The notes under the pieces were generated by a model. The model had not been told where the DNA came from. It saw only the letters and a list, made by a program, of their open reading frames with translations, and did not search any database. A stretch of DNA of 64,000 bases from Areca catechu (lineage: Eukaryota > Streptophyta > Magnoliopsida > Arecales > Arecaceae): NCBI GenBank assembly GCA_021397845.1, contig CM038050.1:143343980-143407979 (forward strand), written 5' to 3'. Shown here one piece after another: positions 1 through 10,001 of the stretch (within the stretch, counting starts at the first letter, position 1; every line of letters begins with the position of its first letter). The translations under genes were made by a program, and so were the position numbers.

Positions 1-261
1 ATCACTAGTCATGATGAACAATTGATCATTCGGTGTCTAGAAAGGTGGTTCTGGGAAGGTAAAGAGAATTGTGGTTTTTAATTGGTTCCGTTGACTGACC
101 TGGCCAATTTTTATTAGTGTCTAGGAAAGCAACGGGGGGACTCCCACATCTCTTCCACTTGCCTGGCCGATTTGATTATATTTAAATCTTGACTAAAATG
201 CTTAGTGTTATAAATACTATATATTGGCCTTCCTTCATGCTGGATCATTATTGTGTTATGA

Positions 262-304
262 ACCATATTAAGTTTGTTGTGTTATCTGCAAGACCTAATA
301 TGGT
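262..304 (+). other. Leader stem-loop gamma-1 of element A
   Basis: ACCATATTA at 262-270 pairs perfectly with TAATATGGT at 296-304 (9 bp). The loop contains TTTGTTGTG...CTGCAAG, which recurs in the other three hairpins of this leader. Confidence 0.7.
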
Positions 305-354
305 GATTGACATAATACTAGTCTAGTGCATAGATATGCTTACAGTATATTCAG

Positions 355-391
355 TATAATGTTTTGTTGTATTATCTTCAAGGGCATTATA
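355..391 (+). other. Leader stem-loop gamma-2 of element A
   Basis: TATAATG at 355-361 pairs with CATTATA at 385-391 (7 bp). The loop is TTTGTTGTATTATCTTCAAG plus flanking bases, a slightly diverged version of the shared loop. Confidence 0.65.
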
Positions 392-433
392 TTTGAGTAC
401 TGACTGTATTGAAATGAAAGGGTCTTGACTTAA

Positions 434-483
434 CTAGAACATTATGGTTTGTTGTGTTTTCTGCAAGACTAATAATGTTCTAG
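434..483 (+). other. Leader stem-loop gamma-3 of element A
   Basis: CTAGAACATTAT at 434-445 pairs perfectly with ATAATGTTCTAG at 472-483 (12 bp). The stem has no similarity to the stems of gamma-1, -2 or -4, but the loop again carries TTTGTTGTG...CTGCAAG. Confidence 0.75.
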
Positions 484-544
484 AGGCCAAGTTACTTCTT
501 GAGAATTATATGAGATATAATTGGAAGAGTTTCCTATCTTTGAG

Positions 545-587
545 CTTGTAAAAGATTTGTTGTGTTATCTGCAAGATCTTTTATAAG
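545..587 (+). other. Leader stem-loop gamma-4 of element A
   Basis: CTTGTAAAAGAT at 545-556 pairs with ATCTTTTATAAG at 576-587 (12 bp including one G-U pair). The loop is TTGTTGTGTTATCTGCAAG-like, matching gamma-1. Confidence 0.75.
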
Positions 588-765
588 TTATTAGGATCTC
601 AATCTCACTAAGAAAAACCGATCAGGGTTCTTCTCGATTATCATAGTGAGGGCTATGATTTTGATAAAATAGTGGGAGACATAATTAAATTGAAGACCTA
701 ATTTAATTATGTAAGTCATTTCATGGTTGTTTGCTTATATATTGTTCTTTATTAAATGTAGATAA

Positions 766-3700
766 ATGGCATCTTCATTATCACTACGAAGTATCTTAGA
801 TACCAACAAACTGACTGGTCCAAACTATGTGGACTGGTTAAGAAATTTAAAGATTGTACTGAGTTCAGAAAAACTTTCTTATATTCTTGATACCCCTAGT
901 CTTAATCCACTAGGGGATGATGCCACACAGGAAGATATGGCCATATACAAAATGTGGCAGAATGACTCCCTCACTGTCAAGTGTATCATACTGGCCTCTA
1001 TGACCAATGAGTTACAGAGACAGCATGAAAGCATGGATACTCAATCCATAATGCTCAATTTAAAAGAGCTTTATGGAGAACAAAGCAGAATTGCTAAACA
1101 CGAGATATCTAAGCAGTTATTCCGTGCTAGGATGACAGAGGGAACATCCATTGAGGATCATGTTCTGAAGGTAATTGACTTAATCACCAGATTGGGTCAA
1201 TTAGAGTTTATTATAGATGGGGAGCTGAATCAGGATTTAATCCTGCAATCACTCCCGGAGTCATTTTCTCAGTTTGTCTTGAATTATCACATGAACAAAC
1301 TGAACACTTCCTTGCCTGAGCTATTAAATATGTTAAAAACAGTGGAGAGCTATGTTAAGAAAGAAAAGGCTCCACTTCTTCTTGTTGATAAGACCAATAA
1401 GAAGAAATCAGGCAAAAAGGGTTTTAATAGGAGGCTAAACCCTAAGGGTGGCATCAATAAGAATAAGAAAGGAAAGAAGGCCTCAAAACAATCAACCTAT
1501 TTCTTTTGCGACAAAGCGGGACATTGGAAAAGGAATTGCAAGGCTTACCTTGCAACTATGAAGCCTGGTGCGGCAGATGCACCAAAAGGTATGTATGAGA
1601 TATATACTATATTGACATTAAATTCGTCTATATCAAATACTTGGGTATTGGATACCGCTTGTGGTTACCATATATGCAAATCTTTGCAGGACCTCCACAA
1701 GCTTAAAGTATTGAAGGAAGGTGACTTCAATCTCTACAGTGCTGGTGGTGATATCATCCAAGCAGAAGCTGTAGGGACCTATATTCTGAAGTTGCCTTCA
1801 AGGAAGATCTTGGAGTTAGAAAATTGTTACTATATGCCAAAGATTATTAGGAACATTATATCTATTCCTTTGTTATTAAAACAAGGATATGTAATGGATG
1901 TAACGAGCACTGGTTGCTCGATAATGTTATCTAATAAAATTATTTGTTCTGGCATATTTAGCAATGGGCTCTTAACTCATTCTTCCAATGATAGTGTTTT
2001 TCATGTCAATAATAAAAGAAAAAGAAAAGACTTTAATGATACTTTACTTTGGCATCATCGACTTGGTCATGTTAATGAGTCTAGGATAAGCAAGTTATAC
2101 AAGGAAAAATTCCTTGATCCTTAAGAGTATGAATCATTAGGAACTTGCGAATCATGTCTCATGGGTAAGATGACCAAGACTCCATTTACTGGACATGGAG
2201 AAAGGTCAACTGAGTTATTAGGACTTATACATACTGATGTATGTGGTCCAATGACAACTCAAGCCAGAGGTGGATACTCATATTTTATCACTTTTATAGA
2301 TGATTTATCTAGGTTCGGATGTGTGTTTCTTATGAAACATAAATCTGAAGCCTTTGATAAATTTAAGGAGTATCAAAGTATGGTCGAAAAACAAACCGGG
2401 AAAAGTATTAAAGTTCTTCGTTCTGATCGAGGAGGAGAATACTTATCCACGGAGTTTTTAGACTATCTTAAAGTTAATGGAATTCTTTCTGAATGGACCC
2501 CTCCTTATACACCACAGCTAAATGGTATAGCTAAAAGGAGGAATCATACCTTATTAGATATAGTACGATCCATGATGTGCTTCACAAATTTACCCATTTC
2601 CTTCTAGGGTCATGCCCTAGAAACTGCTGTTTACATTCTGAACAGGTACCTTCTAAATCCATTGTTAGTACTCCATATGAAATTTGGAGTGGAAAGAAAC
2701 CATATCTTAAATATTTTAAGGTATGGGGATGTCCAGCTTATGTTAAAAAAATTTTGGACATAAGTTGGATCCTAGAGCGGATAAATGTCTATTTGTAGGA
2801 TATCCTAGAGAGGGTAGAGGATATCTGTTCTACCACCCTACTGAACAAAAGATTTTTGTCAGCAGGCGTGCTACTTTTCTAGAAAAGGAGTTCATTTTAG
2901 AAAAGGGCAATGGTAGAACTGTTGAACTTGGAGAAGTACAAGAAATACAGATAGACAGTTCTCAACCATTAGAACATATAGTTAGGACAGAACCAGAACA
3001 CAAAACTCCTCCCCGTAGGTCTGATAGAGTGCCATGGGCACCTGAGAGGTATGGGTTTTATTAAAAATAATGAAGCCTAAGTCATTCAAAATGATGAACC
3101 TCTGACCTATACGGAAGCTATCTTGAGCACTGATTCAGATAGATGGCAAGAAGCCATGGAATCCGAAATAGACTCTATATATGTAAACCAAGTATGGTCT
3201 TTTTGGTCGATGCACCAGAGGGTGTTAATCCTATTGGGTGCAAATGGGTCTATAAGAAAAAGATTGGGGCTGATGTTCAAGTTGAAACCTATAAAGCCAG
3301 ATTAGTGGCAAAAGGTTTTAGACAAAAATAGGAAATTAATTATGATGAAACATTCTCACCTGTTGCCATGCTCAAATCAATTCGGATTTTACTTGCTATA
3401 GCAGCGTACCACGATTATGAGATCTGGCAGATGGATGTGAAGACTGCATTCCTCAATGGTTTCCTTGAGGGAGGAAGAAGTCTACATGTCACAGCCAGAA
3501 GGTTTTATTTCAAAGAATAAACCTAATCAAGTATGCAAGCTAAAAAAATCCATTTATGGATTAAAGCAAGCTTCCAGGAGCTGGAACATCCGCTTTGATG
3601 AAACTATTAAAAGGTTTGGTTTTATCAAAAATGTGGATGAACCCTGTGTTTATAAGAAGACTAGTGGGAGTGCCATAGTCTTCTTGGTTCTGTATGTAGA

Positions 3701-4468
3701 TGACATACTCCTCATTGGGAATGATATCCCAATGTTGCAATCAGTCAAGGTTTGGCTATCAAACCAGTTTTCCATGAAAGATTTGGGAGAAGCATCCTAT
3801 ATACTAGCTTTTAAGATCTATAGAGATAGATCTAAGAGGATGCTAGGTTTATCCCAATCTAGGTACATTGACTTAGTGCTGAAAAGATTCAGCATGGATG
3901 GAAGTAAAAGAGGTTATCTTCCTATGAGTCAAGGCATACGACTAAGGATATTTTTCTGGTTTATGGTGGTTCTGATCTTAAACTAGAAGCTTATTCTGAT
4001 TCTAGTTTTCAATCAGACCCTGATGATAGCAAATCCATTTCGGGATATGTTTTTATCCTAAATGGTGGAGTAGTGAGTTGGAAGAGTACCAAGCAGCAAA
4101 CTGTAGCTGACTCAACCACAGAGGCAGAATACATAGTTGTTAGTGAAGCCGCCAAGGAAGCAGTCTGGATGAAGAAATTCATCACAGAGTTGGGTGTTGT
4201 TCCTGTAGTTGAAAACCCAGTGCCACTTTACTGTGACAACACTGGGGTTGTTGCTCAAGCTAAGGAACCAAGAGCTCATCATAAGTCCAAGCACATTCTG
4301 AGACGCTTCCATCTCATCCGAGAAATAGTAGAAAGACAAGATGTCTACATAAATAGAGTTGATACAAAGAACAATGTAGCAGACCCGTTCACTAAGGCTC
4401 TACCATAGGGAGAGTTTGATCGCCACCTCGAGTGTATGGGATTAAGATTTAAAGGTGATTGGCTTTAG
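766..4468 (+). pseudogene. Element A gag-pol polyprotein, broken
   Basis: Remains of the single gag-pol frame. Start ATG 766 gives the family N-terminus (MASSLSLRSIL). Gag runs to about residue 260; its zinc knuckle has lost the first Cys (Tyr at about residue 245, codon 1498-1500), leaving YFFC..GHWKRNC. The protease motif WVLDTACG follows at about 1640-1660. Integrase HHCC is near 2050-2160 and the DDE core (TDVCGPM, RSDRGGEYLS) at 2235-2560; RT includes YVDDILLIG near 3700; RNase H is at about 3985-4410. Breaks include stops at 2122-2124 and 2605-2607, a lost base near 2645, further frameshifts near 2750, 3060, 3205 and 3470, stop 3329-3331 and stop 4406-4408. About 211 bp covering the RT-RNase H linker are missing at 3940/3941. 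It cannot make a working enzyme. Confidence 0.92.
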
Positions 4469-4482
4469 TGCAAGTGGGAGAT

Positions 4483-4595
4483 TGAAAGGGATATGCCCTA
4501 CAAGCCAATCTATGTTGTATCTCCCAAACCATTGTAATTGACAATATTCTAAATAAAGGAATTATTTTTTATCATACGCTGTGTTTTATATAATG
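4483..4595 (+). repeat. Element A 3' LTR, first 113 bp only
   Basis: Starts TGAAAGGGATATGCCCTA directly after the purine tract and matches the start of the LTRs of G and B, including the CATACGCTGTGT stretch. It stops at 4595; the next base belongs to an inverted LTR piece. The missing LTR remainder is not found after 6793. Confidence 0.85.
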
Positions 4596-5972
4596 TGTTG
4601 GGGATTCCGGTGCAGCGCAGCGGAAGTGTAATTTCAAAAATGATGAAATTGGCACCAAAATCCCTTAGCCAAGATCTCCTTATTCAGAATTAAAACATAC
4701 AAACTAACATTGTTAGAATTAGGGCACCAACCTTTTAACGCTAAGTCCAATTTTGATGTAGAATCAGAACTTGGTGTTGAATGCTTCTTTTGATTTCACC
4801 AGGCGTCCAAATGTCCACCCTCCAATGGTGATCCACAAGATGATTGATCAAGATGCAAGCTTCTTCAAAATTCCTTCACTTGAATTCTTATCCTAGAACT
4901 CAAAAGGACTATGGCTTTAAAACTTCAGGGTAGGGGCTCCTTACTTCCTTTCTTCCTTCTTCCTCTCCCTTTCTTAAGACCTTGTCCTAAGAATAAAACT
5001 CTTGTCTTGAAGGAGGAGATGGATTTAAGACACTAATGTCTTAAAGTAAAGGAAATAGAAACAGAGTAGGAGTTCCATTCTTTTACCGATCAAGAGATTC
5101 TTCCTATCTCTTGTTTTGGACTTGAGTTTCAACAGAAAAGAGAACTCTGTAAGAGGGAAACTCTCTTTGTCCTAAACAAGCTAAGGAGGAATCAGTTTCC
5201 TGGAAAGAAAAGACAATAAATAAACTCTGTCATTCATTAGTTCAAACACCCGAGACCTCTGTTGTTTAAATAGATTACAGAGAGATGTCTTCTCAAAAGA
5301 ACACAACTCTCCGTAAACCCCATTCCACTTTGTCTCACGCCCCTTCCCTATTTCTCACGCCCAATCCTCCCATCTCACGGCCTTCCAGATTAAATCCCAT
5401 GGCTTTTCTTAAAGGAAAAACCGCGGTGTTTTAAAAGGAAGGAAGTCGTGACTTTTCATCTCCGAAGAGATGTTATTTCGCGCGCCCGGGAGGAGTTAGC
5501 GCATTCCTTCTTTCTCAAAATCCCATCAGCCATTGGATTCGGAGAGATGGTGCGCTAATTGCTTAAGAAGGAGGCCGCCCCAAATAAAATCATCGGAGAA
5601 ATATTTGGGGCGCGCCAAGAGTCCATGCGCCATGGACTCTTTCAAATGGCGCGCCAAGAGTCCATATGCGCATGGACTCTTGGCATTTGGCATGGAAAAA
5701 TAAAGGGGGCGGGTGGGGAGGCTAGCCAAGCTACATGGCTAGCCAATAGGGTTAGCCATATTCCTGTTTTCTTAATTAGGGTCTAATTAGGTCCAATTAG
5801 AACCCAATTTGAACCAATCCGGAACCCTAATTCGAATCTGATCCTAATAGAAGCCAGGGTTTGCAACACCTGCTAGAGTGTTATCTTGCAAAGATGATTA
5901 ATTCCAAATTAAACTCTTGATCAATCCTCTCAAGAGTGTGACCCATTGGGTTCCACATCTAGCCAGCAGTAG
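4596..5972 (-). repeat. Inverted LTR piece, left arm (copia LTR on minus strand)
   Basis: Read on the minus strand this is a copia LTR: U5 end ...CCCCAACA at 4596, the conserved GATCACCATTGGAGGGTGG-type block around 4810-4835, R/U5 hairpins, a TATTTAAA-type TATA at 5265-5272, then about 700 bp of U3 ending at the CTACTGCTGGCTAG motif at 5952-5972. It continues without a gap into the right arm. Neither arm is next to a primer site, so these are LTR-only remains. U3 holds two strong dyads (5617-5641 and 5653-5684). Confidence 0.8.
5617..5684. promoter_or_regulatory. Pair of GAGTCC/GGACTC dyads in U3 of the inverted LTR
   Basis: AAGAGTCCAT (5617-5626) pairs with ATGGACTCTT (5632-5641). GCCAAGAGTCCAT (5653-5665) pairs with ATGGACTCTTGGC (5672-5684). 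Both share the AGAGTCC...GGACTCT core found in U3 of the B, C/D and G LTRs, with different but still complementary inner bases. Confidence 0.6.
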
Positions 5973-6793
5973 GGGTATGTGAGGCTAACCCTATAGGCCG
6001 TGAGATGGGAGGATGGGGCATGAGAAATTGAGAAGGGCATGAGAAGGAGTTTACAGAGAGTTTTGAAGGCGCCTCTCTGAAAACTATTTAAGGGGAATGA
6101 AAGATCAGAACTCGGGTAATGTTTTTTCTTTTAATTCCTTCTTCCTCTCCTAAAGACTCTTTTATTCTTTTCTTGCTCTTGCACTGTTTCCTTTACAGAG
6201 TACATCTCTGTCGAAACTCTGCTACTGAACAAGAATAAGAGTAAAAGTCTCCGACGGTAAAGGAAAGAAAGGAGTTCTGATTTGTTCCTTTCTTTTTTAC
6301 ATTAAGACATCATTGTCTTAATTTCTCCTCCAACTTAAGACAAGCCTATATCCTCTTAGGACAAGGTCTTTTCTTCAAGACAAGGGTGTCTAAAGGGCCA
6401 AGGTCTTAGTGGAAGGAGGAGAAGAGATCAAGGAAAGGGAGGCTACCTCTTGTGTGGAAGAATTCAAGCCATAGTCCAAGCAATTGAGTTCTAGGAAGAA
6501 GAACTCAATAGAAGGAACCATTGAAAAGAAGATAGGTTTACTTGATCATTGCTCTATGTGGATCACCATTGGAGGGCGGACACTTGGACGCCTGGTGAAT
6601 TCAATCAGCCCCTTCAACATCAAATTTTGTTGGAATTAGCGATTACAGGTTGGTACCCTAATTCTAATAATGTAAGTTTGTATGTTTATTATATGTTTTA
6701 ATCCTGAATAAGGAGATCTTGGCTAAGGGATTATGGTGCAAATTTCATCATTTTGAAATTACACTTCCGCTGTGGTGCACCGGATTCCCAACA
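5973..6793 (+). repeat. Inverted LTR piece, right arm (copia LTR, + strand)
   Basis: Sense-strand LTR of the same type as the left arm, truncated upstream: only about 110 bp before the TATTTAA TATA-like box at 6083-6089. It carries ACAGAG/CTCTGT (6195-6211) and ATTAAGACA/TGTCTTAAT (6301-6322) hairpins, the GATCACCATTGGAGGGCGG block near 6560-6580, and the end ...GATTCCCAACA at 6793. The next bases are not a primer site, so it is not a functional 5' LTR. With 4596-5972 it forms a large imperfect palindrome. Confidence 0.8.
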
Positions 6794-6837
6794 GAGTGAT
6801 GGCATCTCAGCTATACTGACTACACTGTCCAGACCTT
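6794..6837. other. Short unassigned DNA between inverted LTRs and element B
   Basis: 44 bp that match no element seen here. This is the left flank of the site where B inserted; its continuation is at 33774. Confidence 0.5.
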
Positions 6838-6842
6838 CAGTG
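6838..6842. repeat. Target site duplication of element B, left copy (CAGTG)
   Basis: Five bases directly before the TG of the B 5' LTR. The right copy after the B 3' LTR (33769-33773) reads CAGTC, one base different. Confidence 0.7.
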
Positions 6843-7676
6843 TGAAAGGATTATGCCCTAAAGGGCAATCGAAATGTTGTATTTCGATGAAATTTTCTTT
6901 TGTATCCCAAACCAATGTAGTGACATTATCAATTAATAAAGGCATTTTATTTTTATCATACGTTGTGTCTTATTAATTTTATTAAGATATGATGAACCCC
7001 ATAGATTAGGGCTATGGTTCTAGGGTTATGATGAGATCATTAATGAATCATCATTATCAGATTGAGCAAGGAATGAATATGAAATTGGATTTGACAAGTA
7101 TCCATATCCATTATCATATTCAGGGTGCAAGTAGATCGAAGGACTAAATTGCCCGGTAACTTACCACTGAAGGGTATTTCGGTAAATCCAACAAAATTCC
7201 TCATCTTTCGGGTAGGCATGATACGTTGCTAGACGTCAATCTTGTCTTGTAGGTATTCATGAACCAATTGATTTGGTTTCATGAGTCAATTCGATGTGTG
7301 ATTCGAATTGGACATTTAGGTGAGCCAATTTGACCTAATTAGGTTAATCGGTTCGATCGGATCGAATCAGCTCAAACCTAAACCTACTGCTAGCTAGATG
7401 TGGAACCCAATGGGTCACACACAATAGAGACTTGGCCAAGGAAGTCATTCATGATTTAATTAGGGTCATAGGATCCTAATTGGTTAGCCGGATTACATAC
7501 TAGCATATGTAGGCTAACCAAATTCCTAACCCAATTGGATTGGGTCCGGTTGCTTGCTAATTGGGCTAACCTAATTATGAAAACCTAAATTAGGTTGAGT
7601 CCTAAGTGGGGCTAGCCTATTTAGAGCTAAATCTGATTTTAATTTGGATTTAAGGGCATTTTAGGTGCCATACATG

Positions 7677-7909
7677 AAGAGTCCCAATGGCATGGGACTC
7701 TTGGTACCTAAATGATACCTTAACTTCAAAAATGCACAGAATGAGCTATAGATCTCTGATTTGAATATAATTTATATGGTCAGAAAGAAAGTTTTATGCT
7801 CTTTCCTATGACACCAATATTGCCTATGTTTTGACTGGTCAACATTCTTTGAAATTTGCATGGAAGAATGATGGTGCACGCGGTGCATGAAGAGTCACAA
7901 CTCTTCATG
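7677..7909. promoter_or_regulatory. U3 dyads of element B 5' LTR
   Basis: AAGAGTCCCA (7677-7686) pairs with TGGGACTCTT (7693-7702). CATGAAGAGT (7886-7895) pairs with ACTCTTCATG (7900-7909). They sit 280-510 bp upstream of the TATA box. They are equivalent to the dyads of the other LTR families, with changed but compensated bases. Confidence 0.55.
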
Positions 7910-8183
7910 TGGCGCGCGGTTATGATGGAGAGTCCTTATGCTATCAAGACTCTTCAAATCTTCAATGTTTGGAGATTGAAGAGGCGCCTCTTGGCTTCCT
8001 AGGGACCAGTAATTGACGTGTGGCAAGTGAGAATTCATCCAGATAAAAGAATGGACGTGAATAAGGCCTTCGGTGCATTAATGGGCTTATTAGATATGAT
8101 TTTTCAAGCCAGATAACTTCTCTTCGGTCTTGAAAAATCATATCTGATAAGTTGATGGGAGGACATATCACACGCCCCTCTTG

Positions 8184-8194
8184 TATATTTAAAT
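8184..8194 (+). promoter_or_regulatory. TATA box of element B 5' LTR
   Basis: TATATTTAAAT followed by AGGGGA. The 3' LTR has TATAAATA at the matching place, which supports it as the U3 promoter. Confidence 0.6.
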
Positions 8195-8763
8195 AGGGGA
8201 CGGTGAAATGAGTCTGAGAATGAAGAATTCCACCGAAGCACTATTCTGAGTGTCTCTCTCTCCCTCCATCTTTCTTTAAGACAAGACTTGTCTTGTTAAG
8301 ACAAGGTCTTTTCCACTAGGACAAGGCTTTGTTTTAGGATATAAGCCTAAGGGGTCCTAGAGGAGGGTTGTCCTAAAACCAAGAGTGGTTTAGGAGAGTG
8401 TCTTTAGTGCCCTATAGTAGGACAAGGTGTCCTACAGTGGTCAATAGACCAAAGGCTGTCGAAAGAGTTCTACTTCTCCAAGCAACTTGAAGAAGGAGTT
8501 CTTCCTTGCTCCGAGTTTCATGTGGAACACCGTTGAAGGGCGAACGTTTGGGCGCCTGGTGGAGAAGAAGGCTGAATCAAGGTTTTCTTCATCGGATTGG
8601 ATACTAGCAATTCAGGTTGGTGCCTAAACTCAAGTTTATATTATATATGCATCTTTGTATGTTTTAATTCCTATTAAGGAGGTCTTGGGTTAAGGATTTG
8701 GTAGTGGTTTCATAATAAATTTTTGAAATCCATGCTTCCGTCCTGGTCACCAAAACCCTTACA

Positions 8764-10001
8764 GTGGTATCAGAGCCACCTTATTAGGGCTAAATCATAC
8801 AAAATTTGAGGTTGCCCATTTTGGTAGGACTCTACAAAATTTAAAGTTGCGCAATTTTGTAGGACTCTTGAGGTTTCCCATTTTTGTAGGACTCTACAAA
8901 ATTTGAAATTGCCCAATTTTGTAGGATTCTACAAAAGTTTAAAGTTACGTATGATTGATATGTTTATGCATATATGTATGTCACTGGTTAAGGTTTTCAC
9001 TTAAACCTTAGCCGATATAGAGATATGTTTAGCTTTCTAGTCATCATACTGAAATAAGGTTATCCTGGCATAATGGTGGATCCATTATGTGGTAGATGGT
9101 TGTCCTAGTATGATGACAGACTTGGCACATTATAAAATGATATATGATGCATGATTGATTGAATGGTTATATGTAGAATGTGCTTATTTTAATAATAAAT
9201 CCCTCTATTAAAATTATATTAAGTTGTAGTGTCATATACCAAAAGAAAAATAATCAAGATGATTAGTAGATCATTCAGTGTCTAGAAAAAGTGGTTCATG
9301 ATCGGTAAAGAGGACGTGGATTTTAATTGGTTCCGTTGACTGACCTGGCCAATTTTTATTGGTGTCTAGGAAAGCAACGGGGGGACTCCCACTACTCTCC
9401 CACTTACCTGGCTGATAAGATTAACTTAATTCTTGATTGATATGCTTAGTGTAATATTCACTACATTAGGCCTTCCTTCATGCTAGGTCATTATTATGTT
9501 ATGATCCGTATTAGGTTTGTTGTGTACACACAAGGCCTATTATGGTAACTAACACAATTTTGGCCTGGAGCATTTGAAGCTTATGGCATGATTTAATATA
9601 ATACATTGTTGTGAATACACAAGGGTATTATTATTACAATCATGACTATAAAGGAATGAAGGGTCTTACTTAGCTAAAAATATTATAGTTTGTTGTGCAC
9701 ACACAAGGCTATTAATATTTTAGAGGCCAGGTTTTGTTGAGAATTGTATGAGATACAATTGGAAAGAGTTTTCCTACCTTTGAACTTATAAAAATTTGTT
9801 GTGTACACACAAGGTCTTTTATATGGAATTAGGATCTCAACCCCACTAAGAAAACCAATTAAGGTTTCTCGATCATCATATAGAGGGTTATGATGCTTGA
9901 TAGAATAGTGGGAGACATAACTAAGTTAAAGTCCTAATTTAATTATGTTTTGTCAACATTGGTTGTTTGCTTATGTTATGTTCTTTGTTAATGTAGATTA
10001 A
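8764..10001 (+). other. 5' leader of element B (structured)
   Basis: Untranslated leader. Seen in order: near-repeats of a TACAAAATTT phrase at 8795-8940; hairpin alpha (8986-8996 with 9003-9013, loop TCACTT); beta double stem (outer 9040-9050 with 9107-9117; inner CATAATGG 9069-9076 with CCATTATG 9082-9089); hairpin delta CCAAT/ATTGG (9349-9362); four gamma stem-loops (9506-9545, 9597-9632, 9674-9723, 9787-9823) with TTGTTGTG..ACACAAG loops. A splice-acceptor-like TGTAG ends at 9996. Confidence 0.75.
8765..8777 (+). other. Primer binding site of element B (initiator Met tRNA)
   Basis: TGGTATCAGAGCC lies one base after the LTR end. This is the standard complement of the 3' end of plant initiator methionine tRNA used by copia elements to prime minus-strand DNA synthesis. 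Confidence 0.92.

Larger units (their letters stand above)
1..765 (+). other. 5' leader of element A (untranslated, structured)
   Basis: Untranslated RNA leader between the primer site (outside the window) and the gag ATG at 766. It contains the block shared by all elements here (GGTGTCTAG around 37 and 117, CTCCCAC around 141) followed by four stem-loops between 262 and 587. Just before the ATG is a T-rich stretch ending in TGTAG (757-761), which resembles a 3' splice site. No open frame of note. Leaders of this kind act in RNA packaging, dimerisation and translation control in retroelements; which role applies here is not visible. Confidence 0.75.
1..4595 (+). mobile_element. Element A, Ty1/copia (Angela-like), 5'-truncated by window
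   Basis: Degenerate LTR retrotransposon. The 5' LTR and primer site lie left of the window; base 1 corresponds to a point about 400 bp downstream of the primer site in element G. The order is leader (1-765), broken gag-pol (766-4468), purine tract (about 4471-4480, CAAGTGGGAG) and the first 113 bp of the 3' LTR (4483-4595). The LTR stops abruptly where an inverted LTR piece begins at 4596. It belongs to the same family as B, C, D and G by protein and leader similarity, but its leader loops form a separate variant. No target duplication can be checked. Confidence 0.9.
6843..8763 (+). repeat. Element B 5' LTR (1,921 bp, internally deleted)
   Basis: TGAAAGGATTATGCCC...ACCCTTACA. It is about 474 bp shorter than the reconstructed length of the B 3' LTR because of one deletion at about 7039: GAGATCAT joins TAATGAATC, whereas the 3' LTR has 14111-14583 between them. 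Both break points carry TCAT. U3 holds GAGTCC-type dyads at 7677-7702 and 7886-7909; R/U5 holds AAGACAAG/CTTGTCTT (8278-8294). Confidence 0.93.

Noticed and set aside
4591..6798. Target duplication around the inverted LTR pair
   Set aside because: The flanks read TAATG on the left and GAGTG on the right; only two of five bases match, so no duplication is claimed.
6794..6837. Continuation of the A 3' LTR after the inverted pair
   Set aside because: The 44 bp do not match the part of the LTR that should follow CATACGCTGTGT in any related copy.
8765..8777. tRNA gene at the TGGTATCAGAGCC sites
   Set aside because: These are primer binding sites complementary to the tRNA 3' end, not tRNA genes; no cloverleaf surrounds them.
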